A DNA stretch of 64,000 nucleotides, taken from Turnera subulata (lineage: Eukaryota; Streptophyta; Magnoliopsida; Malpighiales; Passifloraceae). Below the pieces are notes generated by a model. That model was not told the DNA's origin. It saw nothing but the letters and a program-made list of their open reading frames with translations, and did no database searches. Shown here one piece after another: positions 11,363-21,573 of the stretch; position 1 is the stretch's first letter, and each line of letters begins with the position of its first letter. Position numbers and translations under genes: made by a program. The stretch is from NCBI GenBank assembly GCA_028386065.3, contig JAKUCV010002273.1:50652-114651 (forward strand). The letters run 5' to 3'.

Positions 11363-13349
11363 TCGATAGGGTGTAATTTACACGGGTTCTGCCCAGACAC
11401 AAGTTCAATGCCAAACTCAATCTCACGTTCTGGTGGTAATCCCGACGAGTCATCGGGGAAAACATCAAGAATCTCATTGACAACGGAAACTTGATCAATT
11501 AAAATTTTTGGCTCACCTACACTTTGTACTGATGCTAAATACAAGTAGGCCATCTGTCGTGCCAACCAAGCCGCCCTTACAGTAAAAATTATTTGGGGTT
11601 GAGAAGAGACAAACTCCTCCTGAAAAATAAATTCTGTCTCCCCAGTACGCTGAAACTTCACCCTCTTATGGGCACAATCAACACGAGCACCATACTGGGA
11701 CAGCCAATCCATGCCCAACAATACATTAAATTCTGCCATGGATAGCAACAACAAGTCCGCCGGTAGGTAACGGTCCATCACACAAACATCACATCCCCGA
11801 TATACCCTCTCAACATAAACACGCTCATCAAGAGGCATGTACACAGCCAGCGGACTCCCAAGACTACCAGGTGCTTCCCCAAAGTACTTGGCAAAATGTG
11901 AATTAACAAAGGAGTGTGTACACCCCGTATCAATCAAACATAAAGCAGGACAAGAATTAACTTTTAGTATACCTATCACAACAGTGTTGGAGGCTTTAAC
12001 ATCCTCCTGGGTCAAGCAAAACACACGAGCCAGCCCCTGTCCGGGTTGGTAGTTACTGCCTCTTACAATAGCTCCACGAGCAGCACTTCCCCTGCCTCGG
12101 AAAGATGACTGGCTATCAGCCCGTTGTGGCCTGGGTGGTGGTGAAGCCACGCTAGATGCCATGGATGTTTGTCCAACAGAGCATTCCCGAGCTATATGAC
12201 CTGTCTGCCCACAAATATAACATATATTCTGCCCCACTGGACACTCCTGTGACATGTGTCCATATTTGCCACACCTAAAGCACAAACTATTAGGCCTCAT
12301 TTGTATACTTTGAGTACCCTGAAATTGGCTAGTTACAGGTCTCATCGAACTCCCCCCAAAGCTTGGGAGACCATAACTAGGACTACCCCTGAAACGAGCC
12401 CTAGGTTGGTTAACCCACAATCTTGTCTTCCCACGCCCACGAAATTGGCTTGAACCAGCAGTAAAACTCCGTTGGTTTTGGGTATTATCTTGCCTCATCC
12501 TCTTGACACTTACCTCACCTCTTTCGGCTTGAGTCTTCATCTCAATTGCCCGAGCTTTGTCTACTGCTTCAGCATAAGAGCTAAATGGTATAGCCACTAA
12601 TGAGTTATAAATATAACCCTTCAGTCCTCCAATGAACCTTTTGATCTTCCTCCGCTGATCTGGAATCAAATGCAAGGCATACTTAGACAGGTTTGTGAAC
12701 TTGGACTCATACTCTCCCACTGTCATGTCCCCTTGTCTTAGGAGTTCAAATTCTGCAGCTTTTTGATCCCTAACACTCTCAGGCAGGAATCGTTCAAGAA
12801 ATGCGGCACGGAACTCAGTCCAGGTCCACGGGGCGGCATCAGGCATCCTCTCCCTCATTTTGGCATCATACCATTTGTTAGCTTCATCACCCTTTAGCAG
12901 AAAGCAGCAAGACCAACTGCTCGATGATCAGTGCAGTCCATCACTCGGCAACATTTCCACACATCATCCAAAAATCATTGTGGATCTTCATTTTCAGCCC
13001 CGGAAAATGTTGGGGGGTCAAGCTTCACAAATGTCACCAAAGTTGATTCCCCGCTGTGTTCCCGTTGTACCGGGTCCTCTTTACTTTTTCGATCAGCAGC
13101 AATTGCCTCCGCGATAGTCTCAACTGCCCTGTTAATCCCATGCAAACCAGCCTTCAGCACCTCCAAAGGCAACTCTTGGGAGGCATCTGAATACTCTGTT
13201 TCGCTGGGCAACTCATCACCAGCATCCCCCAGGACAAAAGTCTCATCAGCCCCATCCTCGGCTTCCAGAACGGATTGTACATCTGGGGCGGCAACATTAG
13301 TAAACACTTCCTTTCCCAACTTCCATTTTGTCAGCTTACCTGCACACAT
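11344..13349 (-). pseudogene. Element 1 gag and protease (broken)
   Basis: The first ATG is at 13,349 (MCAGKLTKWKLGKEVF...). The frame meets TGA at 12,975-12,977 and loses one base near 12,897. From 12,858 a 504-codon frame covers the retroelement gag core (WTWTEFRAAFLERFLPESV), two CCHC zinc knuckles (CFRCGKYGHMSQEC and CYICGQTGHIAREC) and an aspartic protease with LIDTGCTHSFV and LLGMDWL. A frameshift near 11,365 separates it from RT. Gag would form the particle and the protease would cut the polyprotein. Confidence 0.9.
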
Positions 13350-13460
13350 TGCACAAGAAAACCAACATACACAAGTTAGCTCTCACCATCCCACGGTCTC
13401 TAATGATGGTTAACAGCCTACGGAAGCACATCAACCCTATGCCCCTTAACATATAACCAT

Positions 13461-13472
13461 GCTCCGCTACCA
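13461..13472 (-). other. Primer binding site of element 1
   Basis: The minus strand reads TGGTAGCGGAGC four bases inside the 5' LTR. It resembles the initiator-methionine tRNA primer site common in plant Ty3 elements (TGGTATCAGAGC) with two differences. Element 2 has exactly the same 12-mer. Confidence 0.75.
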
Positions 13473-13476
13473 AATT

Positions 13477-15255
13477 TGTCACGCCCCGTCAAACAAGACC
13501 GGCCAGGCACCCGAGCCCGCCTAGCGACCAGCACAGGGCACCCAAAGGCCTAAGCCAAACTGAAGGCAGAAGCTAGCCAGACGGGCAGCAGTAACTAACG
13601 CGCAGCAATTATCAAAGCGGGCATCACAGTATAAAGTACGAACGTGTACACGCAAACATTCAGCTTATTTGACATAGATTATGTACAATAAGTCGGGGCA
13701 CTACAAGCATCAGTTTTTAGCCAACCCTCACAAGCTCATATACTCTAAGAGAGACCAAGTCTGGCTATGTACCCATCGCTACAAAGATACGCCTCTCGAG
13801 CCTGCCTACACCAGCTGCTTGTGCTCTCCTAGCCCTGAAACATGGGTGTGGAAAGAATGGGGGGTGAGTCCACGGCTAAGTAAGCAGGTGGTCATACAAG
13901 GCATTAGCAAAGACACAAACAAGCGGCAAATAACATCCAATAACCAGACATCTTAAGTCACCGTGATCAGCCCACGGGTAAGCTATCGTGGAGTTGTACC
14001 TAGCCTACCTGCGGGTCTGGTAGCTCTGCCAACAGTGTTTCTTCATAGCCTACAGCCCCACGTACGAGGCATATCAGTTTGGCTACCACAACCACACACG
14101 GCGCCAAGCACAACACCACCTTCATCTCAATTGACCAAGCAGCCTAGGAGCACTGCAAGGTCCACCATCAAACCATCTCATGTAATGTCATGATGCAATT
14201 GGAATGCATAGTCCGAATATCGGACTCATTTCAAGCCAAGGCATATTATCAAACATCTCAACATCTCAATTGCACCATAGGTGCCATCTCAATAGGAAAT
14301 TGAATCATCCACCATGCCAATAAGCATCACAGCCATCACACAAGTATGCAACCAAACTTACACAAATTCAGGACTCACTAGGCCCTTCTCCTTCCTTTGG
14401 TGCTCCATGGGTTCTAGTACCTGCCCATGCATAAAAAAACATTAACAATGAGCACAACATCACTTAAGTAGCAAAGCATCAATTAAAGAGGCGTTTACAC
14501 CTAAGTGCCAGTGCATTGGTACACCCATAGGCTCGCCAACAGGCTAACCAGGGGACCAAGGGTGCACCAGCAGGGCCAACTGTGCCTTTTAGCGTACCAA
14601 TTGGCCTCCCACAAGGCCAATTGCGCAATCAATCACTCAATTAACATCCCCACGCAACCAGAAACCCTCTTACAACCTAAACACATAGCATCACAGCCTT
14701 AGGCTTCGCACAAAACCGAATTGGTGCACTGTCCAAACTCACAGCACACCTAGCAAGTCAATTCATACCAAAACCACTAAGAAATCCAACTCAGATCACT
14801 TACCCCCTTCCTTTGCGTGCTTACTGCTTGAGAGAACCCTGAAGATACCAAGTATTTTCTCTCTTAGTGCCTATCTCGTTTCTGGGCAGAAATGGGGCTT
14901 GAGGTGCTTGCTTGACTACTTAAACTCAAGCTAGCAGCTCAGTTAGTAGCCACTTGTAGCCCCCTTCTCCCCAAAATCTGCCACCTTGCTCAAACTCCTC
15001 TCCACCACCTACTTAAATTCCAACCTATCAACTTAAGCCAACATACCCCCCCCCCCTATACTTAGCCCTCAATTAGTTTTCTCAAGCAATCAGCACACAC
15101 TAACCCGTGATTAAGACTAATTACAAAATAATTAATCAAACTGAGCCAATGCTAGCCAACAGAAACCGTAGGTTAGCAAACTGAGGCCAACTTTCATCCC
15201 AGCGCCCATCCTCATCAAGTAAACATACTGGGCTTCGATTAGCCGGGTTATCACA
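13477..15255 (-). repeat. Element 1 5' LTR (1,779 bp)
   Basis: Partner of 6,749-8,601, with the same terminal TGTGATAACC/CGTGACA on the minus strand. The divergence visible by eye is low but not zero, so the insertion is not brand new. Confidence 0.93.
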
Positions 15256-15260
15256 CCTAC
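15256..15260. repeat. Target-site duplication CCTAC (right copy, element 1)
   Basis: Second copy of the duplication at 6,744-6,748. Coding sequence of the host PMD gene resumes here. Confidence 0.95.
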
Positions 15261-15526
15261 TATGGACATTTCTTGGATGGGCCATGGCGACCCTGACGGC
15301 CCAGGCCATCCGGATACAAGAGTTGACTTCCTGTGTGAGAGAAGGGGAGTAAGCTCGCCCCGTGCCATTGCCTCGGGATCCTTGCCCTACTAGACCATTG
15401 GTACCTCCTTCTGCCCCTCGGCAGATTTGTCACCCTACTGACCCCTTCTCAGGTGATTCTGAGGATAGCATTCAGGAGTGCACTCGCCCGGTTCGCCAAC
15501 CTCGGAGCAAGAAGAGATGGTCTTGA

Positions 15527-17005
15527 TGGATGCTTGTATGCCCTATCATCCTAGTGTGTGTATTTTGGCGGGATTACTCCTCTTCTTTTCCTTTTCCTAT
15601 GCATGTATGCTTGTCCTTATATTTAGACACATGTACTTTGATGGGATTACTCTTTGTGAATACATGTTTATTTCTCCTATTCGCGAGATGCAACCACGTA
15701 CGCAATTTTGAAAATTACCGAGTCGTGCGTCGAGAGTACTGGGATAAGTTAAGTATCAGGTTTGAAGGGTTTCTACAAGGTCACACGAAACACCTACCCT
15801 TCTTTGTTGGGTCCACCTCAAAAGGTTGTTTGAGGCAAGGATTTCCATGAAAATGAGCATGCCCCAAATCTCCCCAAACACCATTTGGCCTTAACTTTTG
15901 CCTAGGCCGCCCTCTCGGGTTTTCAACCTAGCAGGCGTGTCCTAACTTTTGCTTAGATTGCCCTTTCGGGTTTTCAACCTAGCGGACTAGTCTCCCTCTC
16001 TTTCTCCATTTTCTTTTACCTTCTTTCTCAAAAGTGGATGGTAGTCAAAGTTTACCCAAGTGATGGCGAGCTCCAAGTCTTTTCACCTTGTGGTGGCACT
16101 TTCCGGAGATGGCTTGGTTTTGATCCTTCTTCGATTTGGCAAGATGATAGAAAAAATCTAAGGACAATATTCTCGAATATTGGGGGCGGCTTTCGCAATA
16201 GATGGGACCCAAATTTAAACCCTATCATCTTTTTCCAGCCTAGCTTAAGAACAAAACTTTATTTAGACCGAGCCTTTTAATAGAGTCACCTACATACTAG
16301 TAGAAAACAATGTTCATTTTTTTTCAAATCACAAAGAAGTACTTTTCTCGAGAAGTTTAAATGGCACATTGGTTGTGGGTGCACATCCCTTTTTTTTTTT
16401 TCTTTTTTTTCCTTTTTCTCTTCTTCTTTTTCTTTTTCTCTTTTTTTTTTATTTTCTTTGGGGAAATGACCTCGCAAGCCAAGCTTATTAGTTCGGGATA
16501 AGAAATATGATCTGAAATAGATTTGATTTACTGGATTAGGTCTTCGTAGTTCATTCTATGCTTCCCAAACTAAGTTGATAAATTCTGGTAAGATTCAAGA
16601 CATCATTTCATAAATGAGGGGATAAGAACATTCATTACATGAATCCTAAGCAAAAGACACTAATTAAAGACAGACAGCAGTGACTTTTTGAGGTGAAGTT
16701 GACATGGATAGACTTCAACCCCTTTTTTATTACGAGAAAAGAAAAACAGACTCGACACTTTGAAACCCTAAGTCTTCTTATCCTCCCCATTAGCCGTTCC
16801 AACCATCCTCCCCTATCACGCATTCAATCTTGTTCGGGTACACAAGCTTTCTTCGTAGGACTATAGTGACGGTTTCCTTCGGATCATCATGTTGGACTTC
16901 GACCATCATTATCTCGTCTCCCACCCCTTGACTGTCTTCATCTTCCTTATCGGTCATCATGCCATCTTGCGACTTTGAGCGTCCCTCGAATTTTGAGACA
17001 TCACC
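15527..17005. repeat. Element A internal non-coding region
   Basis: No gene is seen. At 15,889-15,985 there are two copies of a unit of about 48 bp reading 'taacttttgc(c)ta(g)...gccct.tcgggttttcaacctagc'. The same doubled unit occurs in element C at 44,780-44,878, marking it as conserved element sequence. A nearly pure pyrimidine tract lies at 16,389-16,455. The rest parallels C only weakly. Confidence 0.55.
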
Positions 17006-17380
17006 CTAATCATCCCACTTGCTTTCCCTTAGCTCTTTGATGCACTCCCAGAGACTTTCCTTTGCCTTGATGCTTTCTCGAGTGAGTGCGGCATTCTGGA
17101 GTTGGATGCCCCTAATCACATCTTCATCAAGTGCATATTTTCCCATGGCATCCCGAAACTGCTTCATGGCAACTTGGGCAAATGGTTGCCCTAGTAAGAC
17201 TCCACGGACGATTGTTTCTTCTAACTTGCCCATCAAAGCCCGAAATGTTGATTGCACCTCCTTCTCTTGTTGAAGGCTCTGGTCTTCATAAATTGGAAAA
17301 TCATCACCCGTCAGCTCCCCCTTCAGAATTGTTCTTGTGCCAGTAACACCCTTCGATTGGTTAGCATGCTCACTGCTCAT
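17006..17380 (-). CDS. Hypothetical 124-codon ORF on element A's sense strand
   Basis: ATG at 17,380, stop at 17,006. The protein is hydrophilic and probably helical (FRALMGKLEETIVRGVL, then ESLWECIKELRESKWDD). It lies in the transcribed (minus) orientation of A, downstream of the primer site, where gag would be expected, so it could be a gag remnant or a short element-specific protein. No zinc knuckle, protease or recognised family motif is seen. It may also be a chance frame, since no counterpart was found in element C. Confidence 0.3.
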   Translation of the reverse strand: MSSEHANQSKGVTGTRTILKGELTGDDFPIYEDQSLQQEKEVQSTFRALMGKLEETIVRGVLLGQPFAQVAMKQFRDAMGKYALDEDVIRGIQLQNAALTRESIKAKESLWECIKELRESKWDD

Positions 17381-17855
17381 GGTTTCCCTCGACTGCCAAA
17401 GATTGAGAAGTGGGTCTTAGAGCCTTGCTCAGATGGGTTCAAAAAAGAAGGCTGGTAACAAATGGTTGGACGGGACATGGGTTGATTCTCGACTCGGCAT
17501 ACTATCTTTTCTAAAACCCAATGCAAAATGACATGTGTTATGCAGCCCTAACTTCTCAAATTCTTAGGGCAATGGGGCATCCACTCGAATTATCAAGATG
17601 AACCTGCTCTGAACTTTGGTAGACCACCACTTGAAAATATGGAATGCTCCCCTTCCTTAGTAGCCAAGGATGATTATTCCCCTTTCTCAAACCCCATGTA
17701 TGCATAGATTCGAATCCCAAAATGACAAGATACAACACATATGCACAACATAACAAATTCCACATAAGTATATGTACTACTTATTGATTCACAATGCATC
17801 AGATGCTCAGGATATGCAGCTGGTTGGGGGCCAAAAGATTACCCCTAGGGAATGT
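17381..17855. other. Element A internal sequence left of element 2
   Basis: Non-coding. Its end (gatgctcaggatatgcagctggttgggggc) matches 29,131-29,165 of element B, which shows the uninterrupted version of the site into which element 2 inserted. Confidence 0.6.
17851..17855. repeat. Target-site duplication AATGT (left copy, element 2)
   Basis: AATGT precedes the LTR start TGATGCAAG and recurs at 25,233-25,237 right after the LTR end GTATCA. Confidence 0.93.
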
Positions 17856-18777
17856 TGATGCAAGTGATGGAGCCATAACATTGCCTCAAGGTCCAATTAC
17901 AAGGAACACTTCAAGAAGGCTAAGGAATCAACTTCTACATCACATTCAAGCCTTGATCAACAAGGAACTTGAAGAACATGCAATGATCAAGGTTGAGAAG
18001 GAGTTGAAGCCGAAACCTATTTGTTTGCTTGCTATTGAAGAGTAGTCGGCTCAAGGAGGCAAGTGGGGACCAGTCGACAACACCCCAGCCCCTGTGGGCC
18101 CATGTCTAAATATCTTTTTAATTTTTATTAGTTGGATTTTTACTTTATGGGTTTTAATTAGTGTCCAACACTTGTGGGCTCAATTCAATCCTAGTCTATT
18201 TGGATTGTCAGCCGACACCTAAAAATATTGTCTATTTTTAGGTCGGCACCTAAAAATTCTGGAAAAGTCAAAATACTCTCTATTTTTAGGTCGGCACCAA
18301 AAAATTCTGGAAAGTCAAAAACCTATCTTGACTTGGTTTTGGGTTAGTTTGGACGAAATTAGGGTTAGGGATTAGTATAAATAGGACCTTTTCTATTGTT
18401 ATTTGACACAGACTATTTTGAGAGAATAAGATTGCCTTTGAGGTTTTCTTTGATTGTGGATTCAATCGTGATCGAGAGTGGATTCTCTTGGTTTTATATT
18501 AGGGTTTGAGTTTACTTATCAAGTTTCTTGCTTGTGGCGTTTATTCAATTCCTTGTGATTCTATTCCCTTTGTTGCCTATTCCTTAATTGAGTCTAGGAG
18601 GTGAAGAATAGAATTGCTAAAGCCTATTGTTGTGTATTTACTTCTTTGTTGTCTAATCCGTGCAGAGATTAGGAGGTGAAGGAGACTTACACGGCGAGTT
18701 TGATTGAGATTGACGATCGGGACAATCAGATAGTTACGAAGGTGGAACTAGTGGATTCTAGGGCTGTTGCCGTATCA
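17856..18777 (+). repeat. Element 2 5' LTR (922 bp)
   Basis: TGATGCAAG to CCGTATCA. It contains tandem copies of a unit of about 47 bp carrying the palindrome ATTTTTAGGT-CGGC-ACCTAAAAAT (from about 18,230), and 'gtataaatagg' near 18,376 as a likely TATA box. The coding tail of pol is duplicated at its start (to 18,045), so that open frame is not a separate gene. Confidence 0.92.
18374..18384 (+). promoter_or_regulatory. Likely TATA box of element 2 5' LTR
   Basis: GTATAAATAGG, a strong match to the plant TATA consensus, lies downstream of the hairpin subrepeats and upstream of a GAGAATAAG transcript-start-like region. The same motif occurs in the 3' LTR at about 24,829. Confidence 0.65.
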
Positions 18778-18782
18778 TCTTT

Positions 18783-18794
18783 TGGTAGCGGAGC
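18783..18794 (+). other. Primer binding site of element 2
   Basis: TGGTAGCGGAGC begins five bases after the 5' LTR, similar to the initiator-Met tRNA site and identical to that of element 1. Confidence 0.75.
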
Positions 18795-19518
18795 TGAGGT
18801 TTCAATAAATCATATCCTTTGTGTTTGTGTTTTAATTTAATCGTGGCCTTTCAATTCCTGTTCTTTGTTTAGTTTTGTCGATTTATAAAAAAAAATGTCG
18901 AGTTACTGTTCATCGAGTACTGTTCACCGACTACTGTTCATCAGTGTTACTGTTCACGAAAAAAAAAAAAAGAGAAAGAGTTGAAAGACGACTTGGTTGT
19001 TGTGTTGGAATTCAAATTGTGGCCTTTGGATTGCAAGATTATCAAGTGTTTCTTGCAGGGAATTTTATTGATTGATTGTTGATTGTGAATTGATTGATTG
19101 AAAACAAGGAGAAGTTGGATTATTTGTTGTTTTGGAATCGATTTCTGCAGGAGAAGATTGCTGCCAGATTATTTCTTTTGTTGAGTTCGATTTGAGCTTT
19201 CTTTGTGTGTTGGGTGATTGTTGTTTCATAATTACTCAATTGTGCAAATATTCTTTCACATACATATCCTTGTTCTTGTGTGTGATTTCTCTTACTTTGT
19301 GGAGTCGAATTGCCTCTAGAATTGGTAGCCTATCGTTCTTTCTTTAGGTTTCGTAGATTCCTTTGAATTAATTGCTGCTGGTTGGTTGCTTGATTTTGTT
19401 TATTTGAACCTAACATATAAAATTGAAGCAGAATCAAAAGTGGTAAGAGGCTGAGAGTTCATTAACTGCCAACAAACACGAGAGACACACTTGAGGAGTT
19501 TTATTACTAACAAATTTC
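18795..19518 (+). other. Untranslated leader of element 2
   Basis: T-rich non-coding leader between primer site and gag. Near 18,896-18,958 are four close repeats of 'gtTACTGTTCATCGA'-type words. No open frame of note. Confidence 0.6.
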
Positions 19519-21570
19519 TTGTTAGTTTCTGTTACAATGTCTACAGAATATGATTCAGACCAGCCTGTCGTGATGACTCACCTCAGGGATCTCTTCAACA
19601 ACCTCTCCGCCCAAATCAAGGAGGTTTCCAACTCGTTGGCCGAGACTAATGCTAGGTTGGAAAGGCAAGCACAGGCTACGGAAGCTCGCCTAACTCGTCA
19701 AGAAACAACCATGCGAACATTAATCGAAAGCACTGTCAACAACAACGGACGAGAGAGGGTGCGAGTTCAAGATGCTAGGGTGCAGGAAGAAGTTGATCAA
19801 GAGGAGCGCTTTGACGAGGTGGATCCTAGAAGGCCAATTGGAAGAAGGCTTGGAGATGGAGGAAGAGGCGGTGGCGCATACCGACCTAGGTACCAAGAAT
19901 GGCCAGCCTACAATAGGGCCGAGGGACAAGACCAATTTGATCGCGACTTCGGAAATATTAAGATGAATGTTCCCACTTTTCATGGTACCAATGACCCGGA
20001 TGCATATCTCGATTGGGTGCAAGATATGGAAGCTTTATTTGACTGCCATCAATATAATGACGAGAAGAAGATCAAGCTTGTGGTGGTGGTATTCAAGGAT
20101 TATGCCAAATCTTAGTGGCATAAGCTAGTTTCCAACCGAAGGAGATATGGAGAAGATGAGGTCGAGACTTGGGCTGAGATGAAGAGAATCATGAAAAAGA
20201 GATTTATGCCTGCTTCACATCAAAGAGAGCTGTTGAATCGTTTTTACTCCCTCAAGCAAGGCACCAAGAGTGTAGATGAGTATTGGAAGGCGCTTGAGGT
20301 GGCAACAAATCAAGCTGGACGTGAAGAGGATGAGGAGTCTCTTATGTCGAGATTTTATTATGGATTGAATGCTGACATTGCACAGGTTCTTGATTTGCAG
20401 CACTATGCGGAAATTGAAGAGATGGTGGCATTGGCTTCAAAGATCGAGAAGCAACTTAAAAAGAAGACATATGCGAAGCCTTCAAGCTATAGCCCCTGGA
20501 ATGCAAGTTCTAAGTATTCCAAGGATGTGGGGAGTTCAAGCAAAGTTCCTTTGGACACATCCAAGATGCTTCCATGGAAGGTCAAAGAGGAGCCAAAGAC
20601 ACCTAATGCGCCGCAAAAGGTGGAGAGAGCAAGGAACATCAAGTGCTTCAAGTGTCAAGGGTTGGGACATATCGCATCACAATGTCCTAACAAGAGAATA
20701 TTGCTTACTACGGAGTATGGAGAGCTCTACTCCGACGACGAAAGGGAAGTACCTGACTTCAACCCTGATGTCGACCCTGCACTAGCTGACATGCCTGACT
20801 TGGAAGATGTACCCAAAGTGAATCTGGAAGAACAAGTTCTTCAATGCTTGATTTTGACGAAGAGGCTGCTCAATATTCAGCCAAAGGGAGATGGCATCGA
20901 GCAACGAGAAAACATCTTTCACACTAGGTGTTTGGTGAAAGACAAGCCTTGTAGCATGATCATCGACGGAGGAAGCTGCACCAATGTTGTTAGCACTATG
21001 CTAGTGGAAAAGTTGGGGCTGAAGATGCAAAAGCATCCAAGACCATACAAGCTTCAATGGTTGAATGATAGTGATGAGGTAAAGGTAACCGGGCAAGTAC
21101 TTATTACGTTCACCATTGGCACATATACTGATCAAGTTTTGTGTGATATTGTACCTATGCAAGCATGTCATATTTTGTTGGGAAGACCTTGGCAATATGA
21201 TAGAAAAGTGATTCATGACGGACAAAGAAATAGGTATACATTTGCCATGGGTGAGAGGCCGATAACTCTTGGGCCACTGCCACCCGCGGAAGTTTATAAA
21301 GATCAGGTGCATATGCAAAAAGCTGTGGATGCTTGGAAGAAGGAGAAGGAAGGCGAATTGGCTAAGACTAGTGAGGCTGAGAGGATGACTGAGAGTCATG
21401 CAAAAGGAGAGCCAAATTCGAGTGAAAAGAAGGCATTGATGTCGATAACAAAAGGAGAGGATAAAAACAAGAGTGAAATCGGCACCCATGAGAGAAAACA
21501 AGAGGGGAAAAAGAGACAGAATTTCTATGCAAATACGAGAGACTTGAGGGAAGCTTGTGTGAACAAATGA
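19519..21570 (+). pseudogene. Element 2 gag-protease (broken)
   Basis: The frame starts near 19,519, with the likelier ATG at 19,537 (MSTEYDSDQP). A coiled-coil-like N-terminus is followed by the gag core (NVPTFHGTNDPDAYLDWV). TAG at 20,113-20,115 interrupts it where the family has a Trp. Gag resumes in the same frame (RFYSLKQGTKSVDEYW), then one zinc knuckle CFKCQGLGHIASQC and a retropepsin-like protease with MIIDGGSCTNVVS and HILLGRPWQYD. A charged linker ends at TGA 21,568-21,570, in frame with the RT region that follows. Confidence 0.88.
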
Positions 21571-21573
21571 GAG

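Larger units (their letters stand above)
6749..15255 (-). mobile_element. Element 1: Ty3/gypsy chromovirus (Tekay/Del-like), degenerate
   Basis: Complete structure on the minus strand: 5' LTR 13,477-15,255, primer site 13,461-13,472, gag, protease, RT, RNase H, integrase with chromodomain, polypurine tract 8,602-8,616, 3' LTR 6,749-8,601 and 5-bp target duplication CCTAC. The pol order PR-RT-RH-INT and the C-terminal chromodomain place it in the chromoviruses, and the long LTR suits the Tekay/Del group. Every coding region carries stops, frameshifts or deletions, so it is immobile unless helped in trans. Confidence 0.93.
4491..15526 (+). pseudogene. Plant mobile domain (PMD, 'aminotransferase-like') gene, antisense in element A, broken
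   Basis: Exon 1 is 4,491-4,634 (48 codons, rich in Ser/Lys/Arg) with a GTAAGT donor. The acceptor CCACAG is followed by exon 2 from 5,170. Exon 2 encodes PMD-typical segments: HLILDHLRKNKPIREIIKRV, then ERWWDTTNTFHLACGEVTVT at about 5,345-5,405, which matches the family's RWW-x-TNTFH...GE-T-T core. Stops interrupt it at about 5,302, 5,319 and 5,488. A further intron probably follows near 5,885. A linker with DYLDWHADDLTRP continues to 6,748, where element 1 is inserted. Coding resumes at 15,256 and ends with QECTRPVRQPRSKKRWS and TGA at 15,524-15,526. PMD proteins such as Arabidopsis MAIN/MAIL1 act in the nucleus in transcription and TE silencing; PMD genes are also known inside plant transposons. 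This copy is dead. Confidence 0.75.

Noticed and set aside
17794..18045. Stand-alone ORF of 83 codons
   Set aside because: It is the copy of the pol C-terminus carried in the 5' LTR of element 2.
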